Part shown: positions 8,713 to 17,792 of the stretch, piece by piece | Layout of the letters: each line of letters starts with the position of its first letter | How positions within the stretch are numbered: the first letter of the stretch is position 1 | DNA from: Planctomycetota bacterium | GTDB taxonomy: Bacteria > Planctomycetota > UBA1135 > UBA2386 | Assembly (NCBI GenBank): GCA_025459175.1 | Contig: JALORC010000038.1 | Location: 1-64,000, forward strand | Length of the DNA: 64,000 nt | Direction of reading: 5' to 3' | Made by a program: the position numbers and the translations under genes | Notes under the pieces: model-generated | Databases searched by the model: none | Seen by the model: the letters and a program-made list of their open reading frames with translations, nothing else | What the model was told of the DNA's origin: nothing

Positions 8713-9954
8713 CTACCGCGCGAGATCGGCCCGATACTCGTCGAGCACGCGGCGCAGGATCGCCACGTCCGACGCGAACGACTCCGGCCGCAACGGCCCG
8801 AACGAGAAGCGGAAGAACGACTCGTACGGCGACTTGTAGCCCGGATCCTTGTCGTGCGGCCGCGCCATGTCGCAGTCGAAGCCCTTCAGGATCGCCGCGC
8901 CGTGCCGGAACAGTCGACGGTTGAGTTCGTCGGCGTTCATTCCATCGGGCAGCTCGAGCCAGTGGTAGAAGCCGCCGTCGCCGGTGTGCACCACGAGCCC
9001 CAGCTCGGCGAACGCCTTGCCGTAGCGCTCGCGCTGCATGCCGTAGTGGCGCGTGATGGCCTCACGCGCCTGCTGCACGCGCTGCGGCTCCAGCAGCTGC
9101 GCCGCATAGAGCTGCGACGGGTGGCTCACGCCGCCCATGCCGAAGCTCGAGAAGTTGCTCAGCGTCTCGATGTTGCGCTTGCTGGCGATGATCCAGCCGA
9201 TGCGGATGCCGGGGGACTGCAGGCCCTTGGTGCACGCGCCGGACAGGAACACGTTGCTGTTGTCGAGGTCCTTCACGTAGCGGATGCCGCTGACGCCCTT
9301 CGAGCCATGGAACATCTCGTAGGCCTCGTCGAGCAGGATGCCGTTGCCCGGTTGCTCGGCCATCGCCATCAGCTCCTCGAGCTCCCGACCGGCACGGGTG
9401 TGACCGGTCGGATTGCCGGGGTTGGAGATCACCGGCAGCAAGTGCGTCTTCGCGTTGAGGCCGGCGCGGTCGAAGTAGGTCGCGTTGGCCGGGTGGAAGC
9501 CGTTCGCCTTGGTGAACGGCACCACGCGCCAGCTGCAGCCGGTCTGCGTCAGGATGTCGAGGTAGGCGGGCCACTCGACGTTGCCGATGCGCACTTCGAC
9601 GTGCTTCTTGAGGAACGCCAGCACCGCATAGATGCCGGGCCGCCCGCCGCCGAACACCATCACGTTGTCCGGCGTGATCCGGGAGCCGTAGAAGCTGTTG
9701 TAGTGCTGCACGATCGCGTCGCGCAGCCGCGGGTGGCCCCAAGCCTTCGGGTAGAAGCGATCCTCCCAGGTCACCTCGACGCTGCCCGGCAGCTCCGGCC
9801 CACCGTCGAGCTGCGTCGTCAGCGGGAAGCCCTGCGACCACGGATGCGTTCCGGGCGATCCCATGAACTGCCCGAAGCTGTCGCGGAAGGCGTAGAGCGT
9901 CTCGTAGATGCCCATCGGCGGGCAGTCGTCGGAAAGAAAGGAGGGGCGGTCCAT
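8713..9954 (-). CDS. PLP-dependent aminotransferase, class I/II
   Basis: The 413-residue product is a fold-type I aminotransferase. It has the cofactor-binding motif SNPGNPTG (about 177-184), the pyridine-binding Asp in LLDEAYEMF (D209), the Schiff-base Lys in CTKGLQSPGIRIG (K243), and the substrate carboxylate-binding Arg near the end (FFRFSFG). It most resembles aspartate/alanine-type enzymes, but the substrate cannot be read from sequence. The start is uncertain: ATG 9954 has no Shine-Dalgarno sequence, and ATG 9915 (MGIYETLYAF) is an alternative close to the first conserved block. It lies between the FG-GAP gene and the glycosyltransferase, on the same strand as both, with no overlap to either. 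Confidence 0.9.
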   Translation of the reverse strand: MDRPSFLSDDCPPMGIYETLYAFRDSFGQFMGSPGTHPWSQGFPLTTQLDGGPELPGSVEVTWEDRFYPKAWGHPRLRDAIVQHYNSFYGSRITPDNVMVFGGGRPGIYAVLAFLKKHVEVRIGNVEWPAYLDILTQTGCSWRVVPFTKANGFHPANATYFDRAGLNAKTHLLPVISNPGNPTGHTRAGRELEELMAMAEQPGNGILLDEAYEMFHGSKGVSGIRYVKDLDNSNVFLSGACTKGLQSPGIRIGWIIASKRNIETLSNFSSFGMGGVSHPSQLYAAQLLEPQRVQQAREAITRHYGMQRERYGKAFAELGLVVHTGDGGFYHWLELPDGMNADELNRRLFRHGAAILKGFDCDMARPHDKDPGYKSPYESFFRFSFGPLRPESFASDVAILRRVLDEYRADLAR

Positions 9955-10298
9955 GGCGGTGTGGGGTGTGGGAGCGCGACGGACGATGGCCGCTGCGCGC
10001 GCCGAGTGCAACCAGGCGCCGAAGACCGGGGTCTCGTGCACGTGCTGCCACGAGGTGTGGGCGCGGGAACAGCGTCACCAGCGGGCCCGGCCGAGCTCGG
10101 CCCGGGAGGAGCCGTCCGGGCAAGGTCTCATGCCGCATCGTCTGCCGTCGCCCACGCTGCGCACCGAGTTCGCCGGCCTCGAGGAACTGCTCGGTGTCGA
10201 ACGCGAGCGTGACGTCGTCGAGGGCAAGGGTCACCGCGGCAGCAGCGCCGTGGTGCAGTTCGTGGCCCGGCGACGGTGAGCCGCCGCCCCCGTCCGGC
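9955..10298. other. Intergenic region, possible short ORF
   Basis: This 344-base gap lies between two reverse-strand genes. No RNA gene, repeat or clear terminator is visible. A plus-strand ORF inside it is listed separately. Upstream sequence for the aminotransferase must lie at the left side, but I see no clear -10/-35 pair. Confidence 0.4.
10130..10279 (+). CDS. Possible 49-residue hypothetical protein
   Basis: This ORF starts at ATG 10130 and encodes a short charged peptide containing TEFAGLEELLGVERE and ending VVQFVARRR. About 83% of its codons end in G or C, close to the real genes of this window. A GGAGGAG stretch lies about 19 bases upstream, too far to be a normal Shine-Dalgarno sequence. 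I recognise no family. It may be chance in GC-rich DNA, and it is kept only because it sits alone in an otherwise empty gap. Confidence 0.2.
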   Translation: MPHRLPSPTLRTEFAGLEELLGVERERDVVEGKGHRGSSAVVQFVARRR

Positions 10299-11186
10299 TC
10301 AGCGGCCGAGCGGATTCTGGGCCGCCAGGTCCGCGACGATGCGTTCGGCCAGCTGTCGGAACTCGACGTTGCCCGGATAGAGCTGCGCCAACTGCTCGAG
10401 TCCGTGCACTCCGTACTGCGCCAGCAGACCGTTGAGGTTCACCACCACCGAGTGTGACAGGTCGCCGACCGTGAAGCGCTGCCCGAGTGTGGCATGGAAC
10501 ACGCGGGTGCCGAGCCAACACTTCGGTCGCCAGTCGCGCGCGATCCCGAGGCGCAGTCGATGCCCGAGCAACATGCTGTCGTCCTCGTAGCCCTGGACGG
10601 AGCGCAGGAAGCGGGTGTCGTAGCCACCGATCGCCTGCAACGCGTCGCTGCGGTGCAGCACCGGGTGCACGAAGGCCGGCAGCACACGCGGCTCCTGCCA
10701 TGACGCGAGCATCGCCACGATGCGATCGGCCTGCTCCCACCACTGCGGCTCGAGCGTGAGCACGCGCCGCGTGTCTGGTGCCAGTTCGCCGTTCGCGGTG
10801 AGGATGCCGGGAGCCACCAGCGGCTCGTCCGGATGCGCATCGAGGAACACTGCCAGCTCGGCCGACCAGCCCGCCGGGAACAGCATGTCGAGATGGATCT
10901 CGCTCAGGTACTGCGGCGGTTCGTTGCTCCACAGCCAGCGAAAGCACTCGCTGCGACCGGCGGCGATGCCGATGTTGCTGCCGGTGCCCACGACCACGGT
11001 GTCGAGCGCGAAGCCACGCAACCACTGCTGCAGCGCCGGCGTGTCGAGATAGCCCTGGTTGCAGATCACGACGCGCGCTCCCGGTTCGGCGGCCGCCAGC
11101 GAAGCGAGGCACGCATGGGCCATCGGCAGGTCGCGCGGACCGCGCAGCAACAGCGGCAGCGTGTGGGCGATGCGGGCGGCGCCCAC
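10299..11186 (-). CDS. Glycosyltransferase-like protein, GT2/GT-A fold
   Basis: The 295-residue product looks like a GT-A glycosyltransferase. An N-terminal Rossmann-like half (ARVVICNQGYLDTP) is followed by GTGSNIGIAAGRSECFRWLW, the 'N.G.a.aRN' type region of GT2 enzymes. LVAPGILTANGEL and then GGYDTRFLRSVQGYEDD follow, with acidic residues where the catalytic base is expected. A canonical DXD is replaced by HLDML, so metal use is uncertain. The GTG start at 11186 follows directly on the stop of the methyltransferase gene, with GGGAG upstream, so the two are translationally coupled. Likely role: sugar transfer in surface glycan or small-molecule modification, inferred from the pairing. The acceptor is unknown. 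Confidence 0.75.
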   Translation of the reverse strand: MGAARIAHTLPLLLRGPRDLPMAHACLASLAAAEPGARVVICNQGYLDTPALQQWLRGFALDTVVVGTGSNIGIAAGRSECFRWLWSNEPPQYLSEIHLDMLFPAGWSAELAVFLDAHPDEPLVAPGILTANGELAPDTRRVLTLEPQWWEQADRIVAMLASWQEPRVLPAFVHPVLHRSDALQAIGGYDTRFLRSVQGYEDDSMLLGHRLRLGIARDWRPKCWLGTRVFHATLGQRFTVGDLSHSVVVNLNGLLAQYGVHGLEQLAQLYPGNVEFRQLAERIVADLAAQNPLGR

Positions 11187-11963
11187 TCAAGAGCTCCCGG
11201 CCGCGGGCCCGGACGCCGCGCGATACAGCTGCGCCAACTGCCGGAAGTGGGCGAGTTCGGCGTTGAAGTCCGGGTGCCGCAGTTCGCGACACACGGCCAC
11301 GGCATCACCCGCCTGTGCCTTGCGCAACCACGAGAAGCAGTCGCTGTCGACCGGCCCGCCCCACTGCACGATCTCCTGCGCCGCGACCTCGATGCCCGCC
11401 GCGGTGGCCCACTGCCGCAACCGCACAGCCGACACGCTGCTGGCACGCCAGTGCGGGTTCGGCACCGACAGCGTGCCGTCGCCGGAGACGTGCGCGGCCA
11501 TGTTGCTGTGGTGCAGCCACGCGTTGCCACCCGGCCGCAGCACCCGCAGCAGCTCGCTCATGTAGCCCACCATCGCGTCCTGTTCGGCGTGCACCAACGA
11601 GTCCCAGCTGAACACGAAGTCGATGCTCCGGTCGGCGATGCCGGCCAGCGAACGACCGTCGGTGCCGAGGAAGCGGGCCTTCGGTTCGGCGGCGAACCGC
11701 TGCGTGCAGATCGCTATGCAGTTGGGCGCCAGATCGACGCCGGTGTAGCGCTCGCAATGGCGCAGCAGATGGTCCGTCACCCGACCGTGACCACACGCGA
11801 TCTCGAGCAGGTGGCCGGTCGGCAGGAACGGCGCGATGCGCGGCAGCAGCGAGCCGAACCACATGCTCGCGGTGCCACCCCACGCGTCCGACCACTCCTC
11901 GCCGTGGCGCAGCCAGTTGGCGGGATCGTTCCAGTTGTCGCGGTTGGTCTCGATCGAAGGCAT
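11187..11963 (-). CDS. Class I SAM-dependent methyltransferase
   Basis: This 258-residue protein has the standard class I methyltransferase core: motif I LLEIACGHGRVTDHL (about 53-67), the acidic end of strand 2 in YTGVDLAPN, motif IV IDFVFSWDSLVHAEQD and the post-core LLRVLRPGGNAWLHHSN. The last 90 residues are specific to this protein and end in DFNAELAHFRQLAQLYRAA. A similar QLAQLY...FRQLA stretch occurs at the end of the coupled glycosyltransferase. The ATG at 11963 has a TACGCT hexamer 12 bases upstream and no Shine-Dalgarno sequence. It is the first gene of a two-gene unit. The substrate is unknown, perhaps a sugar given its partner. Confidence 0.85.
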   Translation of the reverse strand: MPSIETNRDNWNDPANWLRHGEEWSDAWGGTASMWFGSLLPRIAPFLPTGHLLEIACGHGRVTDHLLRHCERYTGVDLAPNCIAICTQRFAAEPKARFLGTDGRSLAGIADRSIDFVFSWDSLVHAEQDAMVGYMSELLRVLRPGGNAWLHHSNMAAHVSGDGTLSVPNPHWRASSVSAVRLRQWATAAGIEVAAQEIVQWGGPVDSDCFSWLRKAQAGDAVAVCRELRHPDFNAELAHFRQLAQLYRAASGPAAGSS

Positions 11964-12020
11964 GGTTGGCCAGGGAGCGTAGCGAGGTCAGGGCGTCGTC
12001 GCCGCATCGCGGCGCATCGA

Positions 12021-13421
12021 TCACGCCCAGTGATTGACCGGGCCGATGCCACCGAGCCCCGGGGCCGACGCCAGCGCGCGCACCAGGTAGTCGCGGGCGA
12101 ACACCACCGCCGCGGCGACGGTGTCGCCGTGCGCGAGTCGCGCGGCGATCGCGGCGCTGGCGGTGCAACCGCTGCCGTGGCGATGCACGGTGTCGATGCG
12201 CGGCCGCGCGAACAGACGTTCGCCGTCGGCATCGACCAGCAGGTCCCCGTCCAGTCCCGGCACGTCCTTGACCAGCACGGCGCGGGCGCCGCAGCCGAGC
12301 AGCGCGCGGCCAGCGCGCGCGGCGGCCGGGCCACCATCGACCTCGATGCCGGACAGCCGCGCCGCCTCGAAGCGGTTGGGCGTCACCACCGTCGCGAGCG
12401 GCAACAGCTCGCGCCGCAGCGCCGACACGACGTCGTCGTCACACAACGAATGGCCGTGCTTGCTGACCAGCACCGGGTCGACGACCAACGCGCCGACCGG
12501 CCGTTGGCGCAGTTCCGCCGCCACCGCTGCAGTGATCGCCGCGCTGCCGAGCGCGCCGGTCTTCGCGGCGCGCGCGCCGAGGTCGCCGAGCACGCTGTGC
12601 AGCTGCGCCTGCACCACGTCGACCGGCTGCAGGAACACACCTTGCACACCGCGCGTGTTCTGCGCCGTCAGCAGCGTGATCGCGGCCTGCCCGTAGACCC
12701 CGCAGCGATGGAACGTCTTCAGGTCGGCCTGGATGCCGGCCCCACCCGACGGGTCGCTGCCGGCGATCGACAGCGCGATCGGCGGTGTGCCCAACCAGTC
12801 ACCGCCCCACGCCGCCGCGAAGAACCGCTGTTCGAGGTGCATCGCGCGCCGATGCAGCGCGGCCAGCTCGTCGCGGTCGACGACGGGTAGTTCGAGCCGC
12901 GGCGCCAGCTCGGCCCACAGCTGCGCGAACTGCGGATCCGCATAGGTGCGCACCCAATCGCCGTGCGGCGAGCCCGGCAGCAGGTTCGGCAGCAGCTGCT
13001 GGCCCAGCCACGCATACAGCCGCAGGCACGGCAGCATCGCCGCCGCCGCACACGGCTCCGGCCGCGTGGCCGCCGTCGCGAGCAGGAACTCCGTGTAGGC
13101 GAGCGTCGCGTCGTTCGGCGTCACCGCGCCGAGCTCGATGCCGAGTCGATCTGCCGCGCGCGCGTGCAGCTGCAGTTCGTCGTCGACCCCGGCCTGCAGC
13201 CGCGCATACAGCGCACGGCCGGCCTCGTCGGCGCACTTCGCCGCGGCCAGCCGGTAGGCCTGCGCGAACGCCCGCAGGAAGAACGCGTCTTGCGCCACGT
13301 AGTCGCGGTAGCGCCACGGCGGCAGCGAACCGTCGGCGAGGCCGCGCACGAACGGATGGCGCAGGCAGGCGTCGGCGAGGTCGCGATCGGCCTGCCACAG
13401 GGAATCGGCCAGGGTGTGCAC
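12021..13421 (-). CDS. TenA-ThiD fusion: aminopyrimidine hydrolase/HMP(-P) kinase
   Basis: The 466-residue protein joins two thiamine enzymes. Residues 1-210 are TenA-like, with the active-site Cys in AAMLPCLRLYAWLG (C132), an acidic residue in YVAQDAFFLRAF (D45) and the late Glu in HLEQRFFAAAW. Residues about 214-466 are ThiD-like, with SIAGSDPSGGAGIQADLKTF near the start and the anion-hole motif RHGSGCTASAAIA near the end. TenA releases HMP from degraded thiamine, and ThiD phosphorylates HMP to HMP-PP, so the fusion would do consecutive salvage steps in the cytosol. The GTG start at 13421 has TAGCAT six bases upstream. No other thiamine gene is adjacent. Confidence 0.92.
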   Translation of the reverse strand: MHTLADSLWQADRDLADACLRHPFVRGLADGSLPPWRYRDYVAQDAFFLRAFAQAYRLAAAKCADEAGRALYARLQAGVDDELQLHARAADRLGIELGAVTPNDATLAYTEFLLATAATRPEPCAAAAMLPCLRLYAWLGQQLLPNLLPGSPHGDWVRTYADPQFAQLWAELAPRLELPVVDRDELAALHRRAMHLEQRFFAAAWGGDWLGTPPIALSIAGSDPSGGAGIQADLKTFHRCGVYGQAAITLLTAQNTRGVQGVFLQPVDVVQAQLHSVLGDLGARAAKTGALGSAAITAAVAAELRQRPVGALVVDPVLVSKHGHSLCDDDVVSALRRELLPLATVVTPNRFEAARLSGIEVDGGPAAARAGRALLGCGARAVLVKDVPGLDGDLLVDADGERLFARPRIDTVHRHGSGCTASAAIAARLAHGDTVAAAVVFARDYLVRALASAPGLGGIGPVNHWA

Positions 13422-13427
13422 GGAGCG

Positions 13428-13433
13428 ATGCTA
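13428..13433 (-). promoter_or_regulatory. Putative -10 element (TAGCAT) of the TenA-ThiD gene
   Basis: On the reverse strand TAGCAT ends six bases before the GTG start, which would put the transcript start at or next to the start codon. No riboswitch-like leader (TPP type) can fit in this 41-base gap. Confidence 0.45.
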
Positions 13434-13462
13434 CGAAGGCCGCGGCCGAGAGCCAGCGTGCA

Positions 13463-15112
13463 TCAGCGCAGCGCCGCAGCGCGCAGCTCGGCCGGCGCCA
13501 CGGAGCCACGCAGCCAACCCCACCACCGACCGAGCAGGCGATCGCGGCGCGCGAGACCGATCGCGGTGCCAGCGGCGTCCAGCAGCAGCAACCGGTCGGC
13601 GGCCGCGTCGGCGTCGAACTGCACGCTGCTGCCGGGCGCACCGAAGCGATTGGCGACCGCCTCGACGACGACCGCCGCGATCGGCAACGGCTGCAGCCGT
13701 TCGCCGCCCGGACGCGTGCCGAGCACGCGCGTCTCCGACCACGCGAACACGGAGGTCTCCGCCGCCCGCAGCAACGGCACCACCGCATCGATGTCGACCC
13801 ACATGCTCTCGACGAGGTCGAACTGCGGATCGAGCACGCCGACCGCGACGCCGAGCGCGGTGTGCTCGGCGGTGGACTGCAGCTTCAGCGCATAGCGGCC
13901 GAGCCACACCTGACTGGGCAACAGCAGCAGCCCGGCGGCGACCACGATCCACGCCCCGCGCGCGCGCGTGCGCGCCCGTTCGACCGCGACCAGCAGCAGA
14001 CCGAGCCACAGCAGCATCGACCACGGCAGATAGCGCGATGCGTACAGCTGATCCGGCCGGTCGCGGAAGTAGGTCACCCGCAGCGCCACCACGAGGCCAC
14101 CGACGCCGAGCGCGTACCAGCCGAGCCCGAGAGCGAGCCGTTCGACCCCGGTGCCGGAACGCCGCCGGTGCACGTAGCTGCGCCACAGCAGCGCCAGCAC
14201 CCCGAGCGCGCCGAACGCCATCGCCGGCCAGCGCGCCAGCTGGGCCGGCCCGAACACCGCGTGCAGCGGCTCGGCGATCGCCCCGCACAGCGCGCGCGCC
14301 CAGCCGATCGGCAAGCGTGCCGCGTGGTCCGGATCGAGCAACGGACTGAGCACCCACACGAACGGTGCGCCCAGCCAGCGCAGCAGGTCGCCGAGCTGTT
14401 CCAGCGGCGCCAGCAACGGCACATCGGCCTGCCCGCCGGCGACCCACTGCAGCAGCAACGCGGTGCCGATCCAGCTGCCGAGCAGCCCGAGCCAGCGCGA
14501 CCACGGCCACTGCATCAGCCACGCGGCGATCAGGAAGGCGCCGAAGCTCGCCAGACCGCTGCCGAACGTGAACGTCGCCAGCAGCCCGCACAACACGACG
14601 GCCAGCACGCGCCCGCGCACCACCGCGCACATGCCGAGGATCACCAGCAGCAGGATCGAGAACAGCGGCACGATCTCGTTGCCGTGTGCGAGCTTCCTGG
14701 CATTGCCGAGCCAGAACACCGCGATCACGATCGCCGCGAACGACGCGCTGCTGCGTGCGTGCCGCCGCACCAGTTCGCCGGTGAACACCAGCAGGCCGAG
14801 CGCCAGGGCCGCACCGACGCCGAGCTGCACCCACTGCGCGCCATCGGCGAGGTGCAGGTCCAGCAGCCGCACCAGCGACGGCCAGATCTCGACGTGACCG
14901 TTGTCCGGCACGACGACGTTGTCCGGGAACGGTCGCTCGAGCCAGCCGATCGCGAACCGCCACGGATCGGCGTACAGCACCTTCGGCGATGCATCCCACA
15001 TCGCCCAGCAGCCGGCGGCGAGGTAGACCGCCGCGAGCCCGAGCGCCAGCCACTCCGGCCACGATCGCCGCTCCGGCCGCGTCGCCGTGGCGCCACCAGA
15101 CACTTCGCTCAT
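13463..15112 (-). CDS. Polytopic membrane protein of unknown function
   Basis: This 549-residue protein has about ten to twelve hydrophobic segments spread through residues 20-400. A large loop after the first segment contains PFPDNVVVPDNGHVEIWPS, and the C-terminal region of about 120 residues is soluble. The layout (first helix, then an exposed loop with acidic residues, then many helices) resembles GT-C type glycosyltransferases that use lipid-linked sugars, but I cannot identify the catalytic Asp with certainty. The ATG at 15112 overlaps the stop of the transporter gene (ATGA), so both are made from one transcript. The coupling suggests a role with sugars; this is inference. Confidence 0.7.
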   Translation of the reverse strand: MSEVSGGATATRPERRSWPEWLALGLAAVYLAAGCWAMWDASPKVLYADPWRFAIGWLERPFPDNVVVPDNGHVEIWPSLVRLLDLHLADGAQWVQLGVGAALALGLLVFTGELVRRHARSSASFAAIVIAVFWLGNARKLAHGNEIVPLFSILLLVILGMCAVVRGRVLAVVLCGLLATFTFGSGLASFGAFLIAAWLMQWPWSRWLGLLGSWIGTALLLQWVAGGQADVPLLAPLEQLGDLLRWLGAPFVWVLSPLLDPDHAARLPIGWARALCGAIAEPLHAVFGPAQLARWPAMAFGALGVLALLWRSYVHRRRSGTGVERLALGLGWYALGVGGLVVALRVTYFRDRPDQLYASRYLPWSMLLWLGLLLVAVERARTRARGAWIVVAAGLLLLPSQVWLGRYALKLQSTAEHTALGVAVGVLDPQFDLVESMWVDIDAVVPLLRAAETSVFAWSETRVLGTRPGGERLQPLPIAAVVVEAVANRFGAPGSSVQFDADAAADRLLLLDAAGTAIGLARRDRLLGRWWGWLRGSVAPAELRAAALR

Positions 15113-16458
15113 CGCCGCACTCCGTTCGCGAGCCGCTGCTCCCGTCGCGCCAGCAGCTGCCGCACCTGCGCCTGCTTCTGGTCGGTGAAGCGGTAGCGAT
15201 AGAGGATCCACGCCGCGCCGACGAAGAACGCGCCGACGCCGGGGCCGAACAACCACACCAGGGCGCTGTGCACCGCCGGCGGCTGCGCGCCGCCGTTCTC
15301 GACGAAGCCGGCCAGCGCCAACACGCCGGTGACGATCACGAACGAGCCGGCGCGCACCAGCTTGCTGGCGAACTTCCAGACGCCGAAGAACAACCCCGAG
15401 CGCAGCTGCCCGGTGCGCAGCAGGTCGTGGTCGAGCACGTCGGTCAGCAGCGTGTCGATCAGCACGATCGAGCCGACGAAGGCGCCGAGCCCGATCGCAC
15501 CGCAACCCATCACCCACGCCACCCCACCGGCCGGCACCAGCGTGTAGAGCAGCGTGGTGCCGACGCCGAGCACGCTGGCACCGACGATCAACGGCACGCG
15601 CTTGCCGCAGCGCTTCGACAGCCACACCCAGAACGCGATCGACACCGTGAACACCCCGAGCAGCACCGCCAGCACCGCCTGCCGGTCGCCGTCGCTGACC
15701 TGCAGCACGTGTTGGTAGTAGTAGACGAAGCTCGCCGCCTGCACGCCGATGCCGGCGTTGGCGACCACGTAGGCGGCGATCAGCGGCCGGAACGTGACGT
15801 TGCCGAACGGCACCGCGAACGACTGCCACAGCGGCGTGTGCTGCAGCGGTGGCAGCAGGAACCGCACGTTCTTGGTCGCCCACCACGTGCACAGCGCGGT
15901 CGCCACCGCCAGCAGCGCGGTGACCAGTCCGACGTCCTGCGTCACCAAGGCCATCGGCAGCACCGCCGCCAGCACCGCGCCGAGATTGGCAGCGGCGAAG
16001 CGGGCACCGAACAGCACCGTGCGCTGGTGCGGGTTCTCGGTCATCTCGCCGGCCATCGCCGCGTACGGCACGCTCAGCACGGTCATGCCGGTGTTCAAGA
16101 AGCAGTAGCTGAGCAACAACCACACGAACTTCGCCGCCTGGCTGTCGAGTTCGGGCGGCCAGAACACCGCCAGCACGCCGAGCCCGAGCCAAACCCCGCC
16201 GAGCGGCAGATAGCCGCGACGGCCGCCGAACCGGTGCCGGGTGCGGTCGCTGATCACGCCCATCACCGGATCGGTGACCGCGTCCCAGCAGATTGCCAGC
16301 GCGATCGCCAGCCCGGCCAGAGCCGCCGACAGGCCGACCTGGTCGGTGTAGAACGCGAGCAGGTACAGCCGCAGGATCGTCTCGGCGGTGTTGATGCCGG
16401 CCTCGGCCGTGGCGTAGCCGCACTGGACGCGCAGCGGCAGGGTGGTTCCGGAGCTCAT
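15109..16458 (-). CDS. MFS transporter, GPH (glycoside-pentoside-hexuronide) family
   Basis: The 449-residue protein has twelve predicted membrane segments and the GPH signature in AICWDAVTDPVMGVISDRT, followed by RFGGRRGYLPLGG (loop 2-3). A short basic C-terminal tail follows the last helix. GPH members are inner-membrane symporters that bring in sugars with H+ or Na+. The ATG at 16458 fits the start of the first amphipathic segment; a TACGCT hexamer lies 12 bases upstream and there is no Shine-Dalgarno sequence. It is the first gene of a two-gene unit with the membrane protein that follows. The substrate cannot be read from the sequence. Confidence 0.9.
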   Translation of the reverse strand: MSSGTTLPLRVQCGYATAEAGINTAETILRLYLLAFYTDQVGLSAALAGLAIALAICWDAVTDPVMGVISDRTRHRFGGRRGYLPLGGVWLGLGVLAVFWPPELDSQAAKFVWLLLSYCFLNTGMTVLSVPYAAMAGEMTENPHQRTVLFGARFAAANLGAVLAAVLPMALVTQDVGLVTALLAVATALCTWWATKNVRFLLPPLQHTPLWQSFAVPFGNVTFRPLIAAYVVANAGIGVQAASFVYYYQHVLQVSDGDRQAVLAVLLGVFTVSIAFWVWLSKRCGKRVPLIVGASVLGVGTTLLYTLVPAGGVAWVMGCGAIGLGAFVGSIVLIDTLLTDVLDHDLLRTGQLRSGLFFGVWKFASKLVRAGSFVIVTGVLALAGFVENGGAQPPAVHSALVWLFGPGVGAFFVGAAWILYRYRFTDQKQAQVRQLLARREQRLANGVRR

Positions 16459-16499
16459 CGGGCCGCGAGGAGCGTAGCGGCGACGCCGGGTCGGGTCCG

Positions 16500-17792
16500 C
16501 TACTTACCGGCGGGACGCGCCGACGCTTCCAGCTCGCGCACCAGGGCCTCGACCGCAGCCGCGATCGTCGTCGCCTCGTTGGCGGCGAACGGACTCGGCA
16601 CCGGCGGTGCGTTGCGCCAGGCGGCCAGCACCGTGGCCAGGCTCGGCTCCGGCAGGCTGGTGCGCAGCAACTCGGCCAGCGCCGCGACTTCGTCGGCGGC
16701 CGCCACCCCGCGCTGGCGACGCCACGCCGCGCGCAGCAGCAGCGCCTGCACCGCGGCTGGCGCCGCGAACGCGTGTTGCACTCGCCGTTCCTCGATCCGG
16801 CGCAACGGCGCCATCAGCATCGGCAGCGCACCGACCTGCGCGTGCAACGGCGCGGTCGCCAGCGGGTCGCCGACCTCACCGAGCCGCTGCAGCGCGTTGT
16901 CATGCCCCGGGTGGGTCGGCGCCGTGGCCATCGCGATCAACTCGTCCTGCATCGCCGGGTGCGAGCTGTGCGACAGCACCAGCACCGCGAGCCGCCGCCG
17001 CTCGGGCACAGCCGTCGCATCGGCCAGCAGTTGCTGCATCGCCGCGAACGGCACCAGCTCGGGCGGCAGTTTGGCCAGCGTGTCGAACGCCGCGCGGCGC
17101 ACGGTCGCATGGCCGTGCCGCGTCAGCGCCAGCACCTTGGCCAGCACCAGCGGCTCGGCGAAACCGCCGGTCAGCACGCCGGCCAGTGCCCGCACCACCT
17201 GGTGCACGTAGCGGACCTTCGGTTCGCCGCGTCGCCGATCGCCGAACTCGACCAGTTCGGCCGGTGCATCGAGTGCCGGCACCAGGATCTGCATCGCGTC
17301 GAGCGGCGGCAGGTCGTTCGCATTGGCGGCCGGACGCACGCCTTCGGCCACCAGTTTGTCGCGCAACGCACCGGCGCGACCGACCCGGCCCTCGGGCCAG
17401 CGCTCGAGCCAGCCGAGCGTGCGCGCGGGATCGCCTCGCAGCTGCTTCTCGACCGCATCCTGGCCGTGCGAATCGTAGTTGCCGAGCCCCCACACCGCCG
17501 CGCGCAGCCACTGCGGCGCGTCGTGCTCGACCAGCACCGGTCCAGCGAGCCGCCAGTCTTGGTAGATCGCGATCCACTCGAGCAGCTCCATCTCGCCGGC
17601 TGTCCCGAGCACCTTGACCAGCGCCGTCGGCAGTTCCTTGTCCGCCGGTGCTTTCGCCAGCGCGGCCTGGTACGCCACCCACTTGCCCTCGAGATCGCGA
17701 TCCGGCCAGTCGGCCGGCAGTGCCTTGTGCGGCGCCTGCGTCGACACCACCATCGCGAGGCAACACGCCACCACCGCGACGCGGATCACCAT
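16500..17792 (-). CDS. Secreted HEAT-repeat-like protein
   Basis: This 430-residue protein begins with a signal peptide (MVIRVAVVACCLAMVVSTQ). The rest is alpha-helical, rich in Ala and Leu, with segments such as HATVRRAAFDTLAKLPPELV and RRRLAVLVLSHSSHPAMQDE that look like HEAT or armadillo helix pairs. Such repeats form a binding solenoid; no enzyme motif is seen. The ATG at 17792 overlaps the end of the upstream gene by seven bases, and the GGAGGG in that overlap is right against it, so translation is probably coupled. The partner is unknown. No close family is recognised. Confidence 0.7.
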   Translation of the reverse strand: MVIRVAVVACCLAMVVSTQAPHKALPADWPDRDLEGKWVAYQAALAKAPADKELPTALVKVLGTAGEMELLEWIAIYQDWRLAGPVLVEHDAPQWLRAAVWGLGNYDSHGQDAVEKQLRGDPARTLGWLERWPEGRVGRAGALRDKLVAEGVRPAANANDLPPLDAMQILVPALDAPAELVEFGDRRRGEPKVRYVHQVVRALAGVLTGGFAEPLVLAKVLALTRHGHATVRRAAFDTLAKLPPELVPFAAMQQLLADATAVPERRRLAVLVLSHSSHPAMQDELIAMATAPTHPGHDNALQRLGEVGDPLATAPLHAQVGALPMLMAPLRRIEERRVQHAFAAPAAVQALLLRAAWRRQRGVAAADEVAALAELLRTSLPEPSLATVLAAWRNAPPVPSPFAANEATTIAAAVEALVRELEASARPAGK

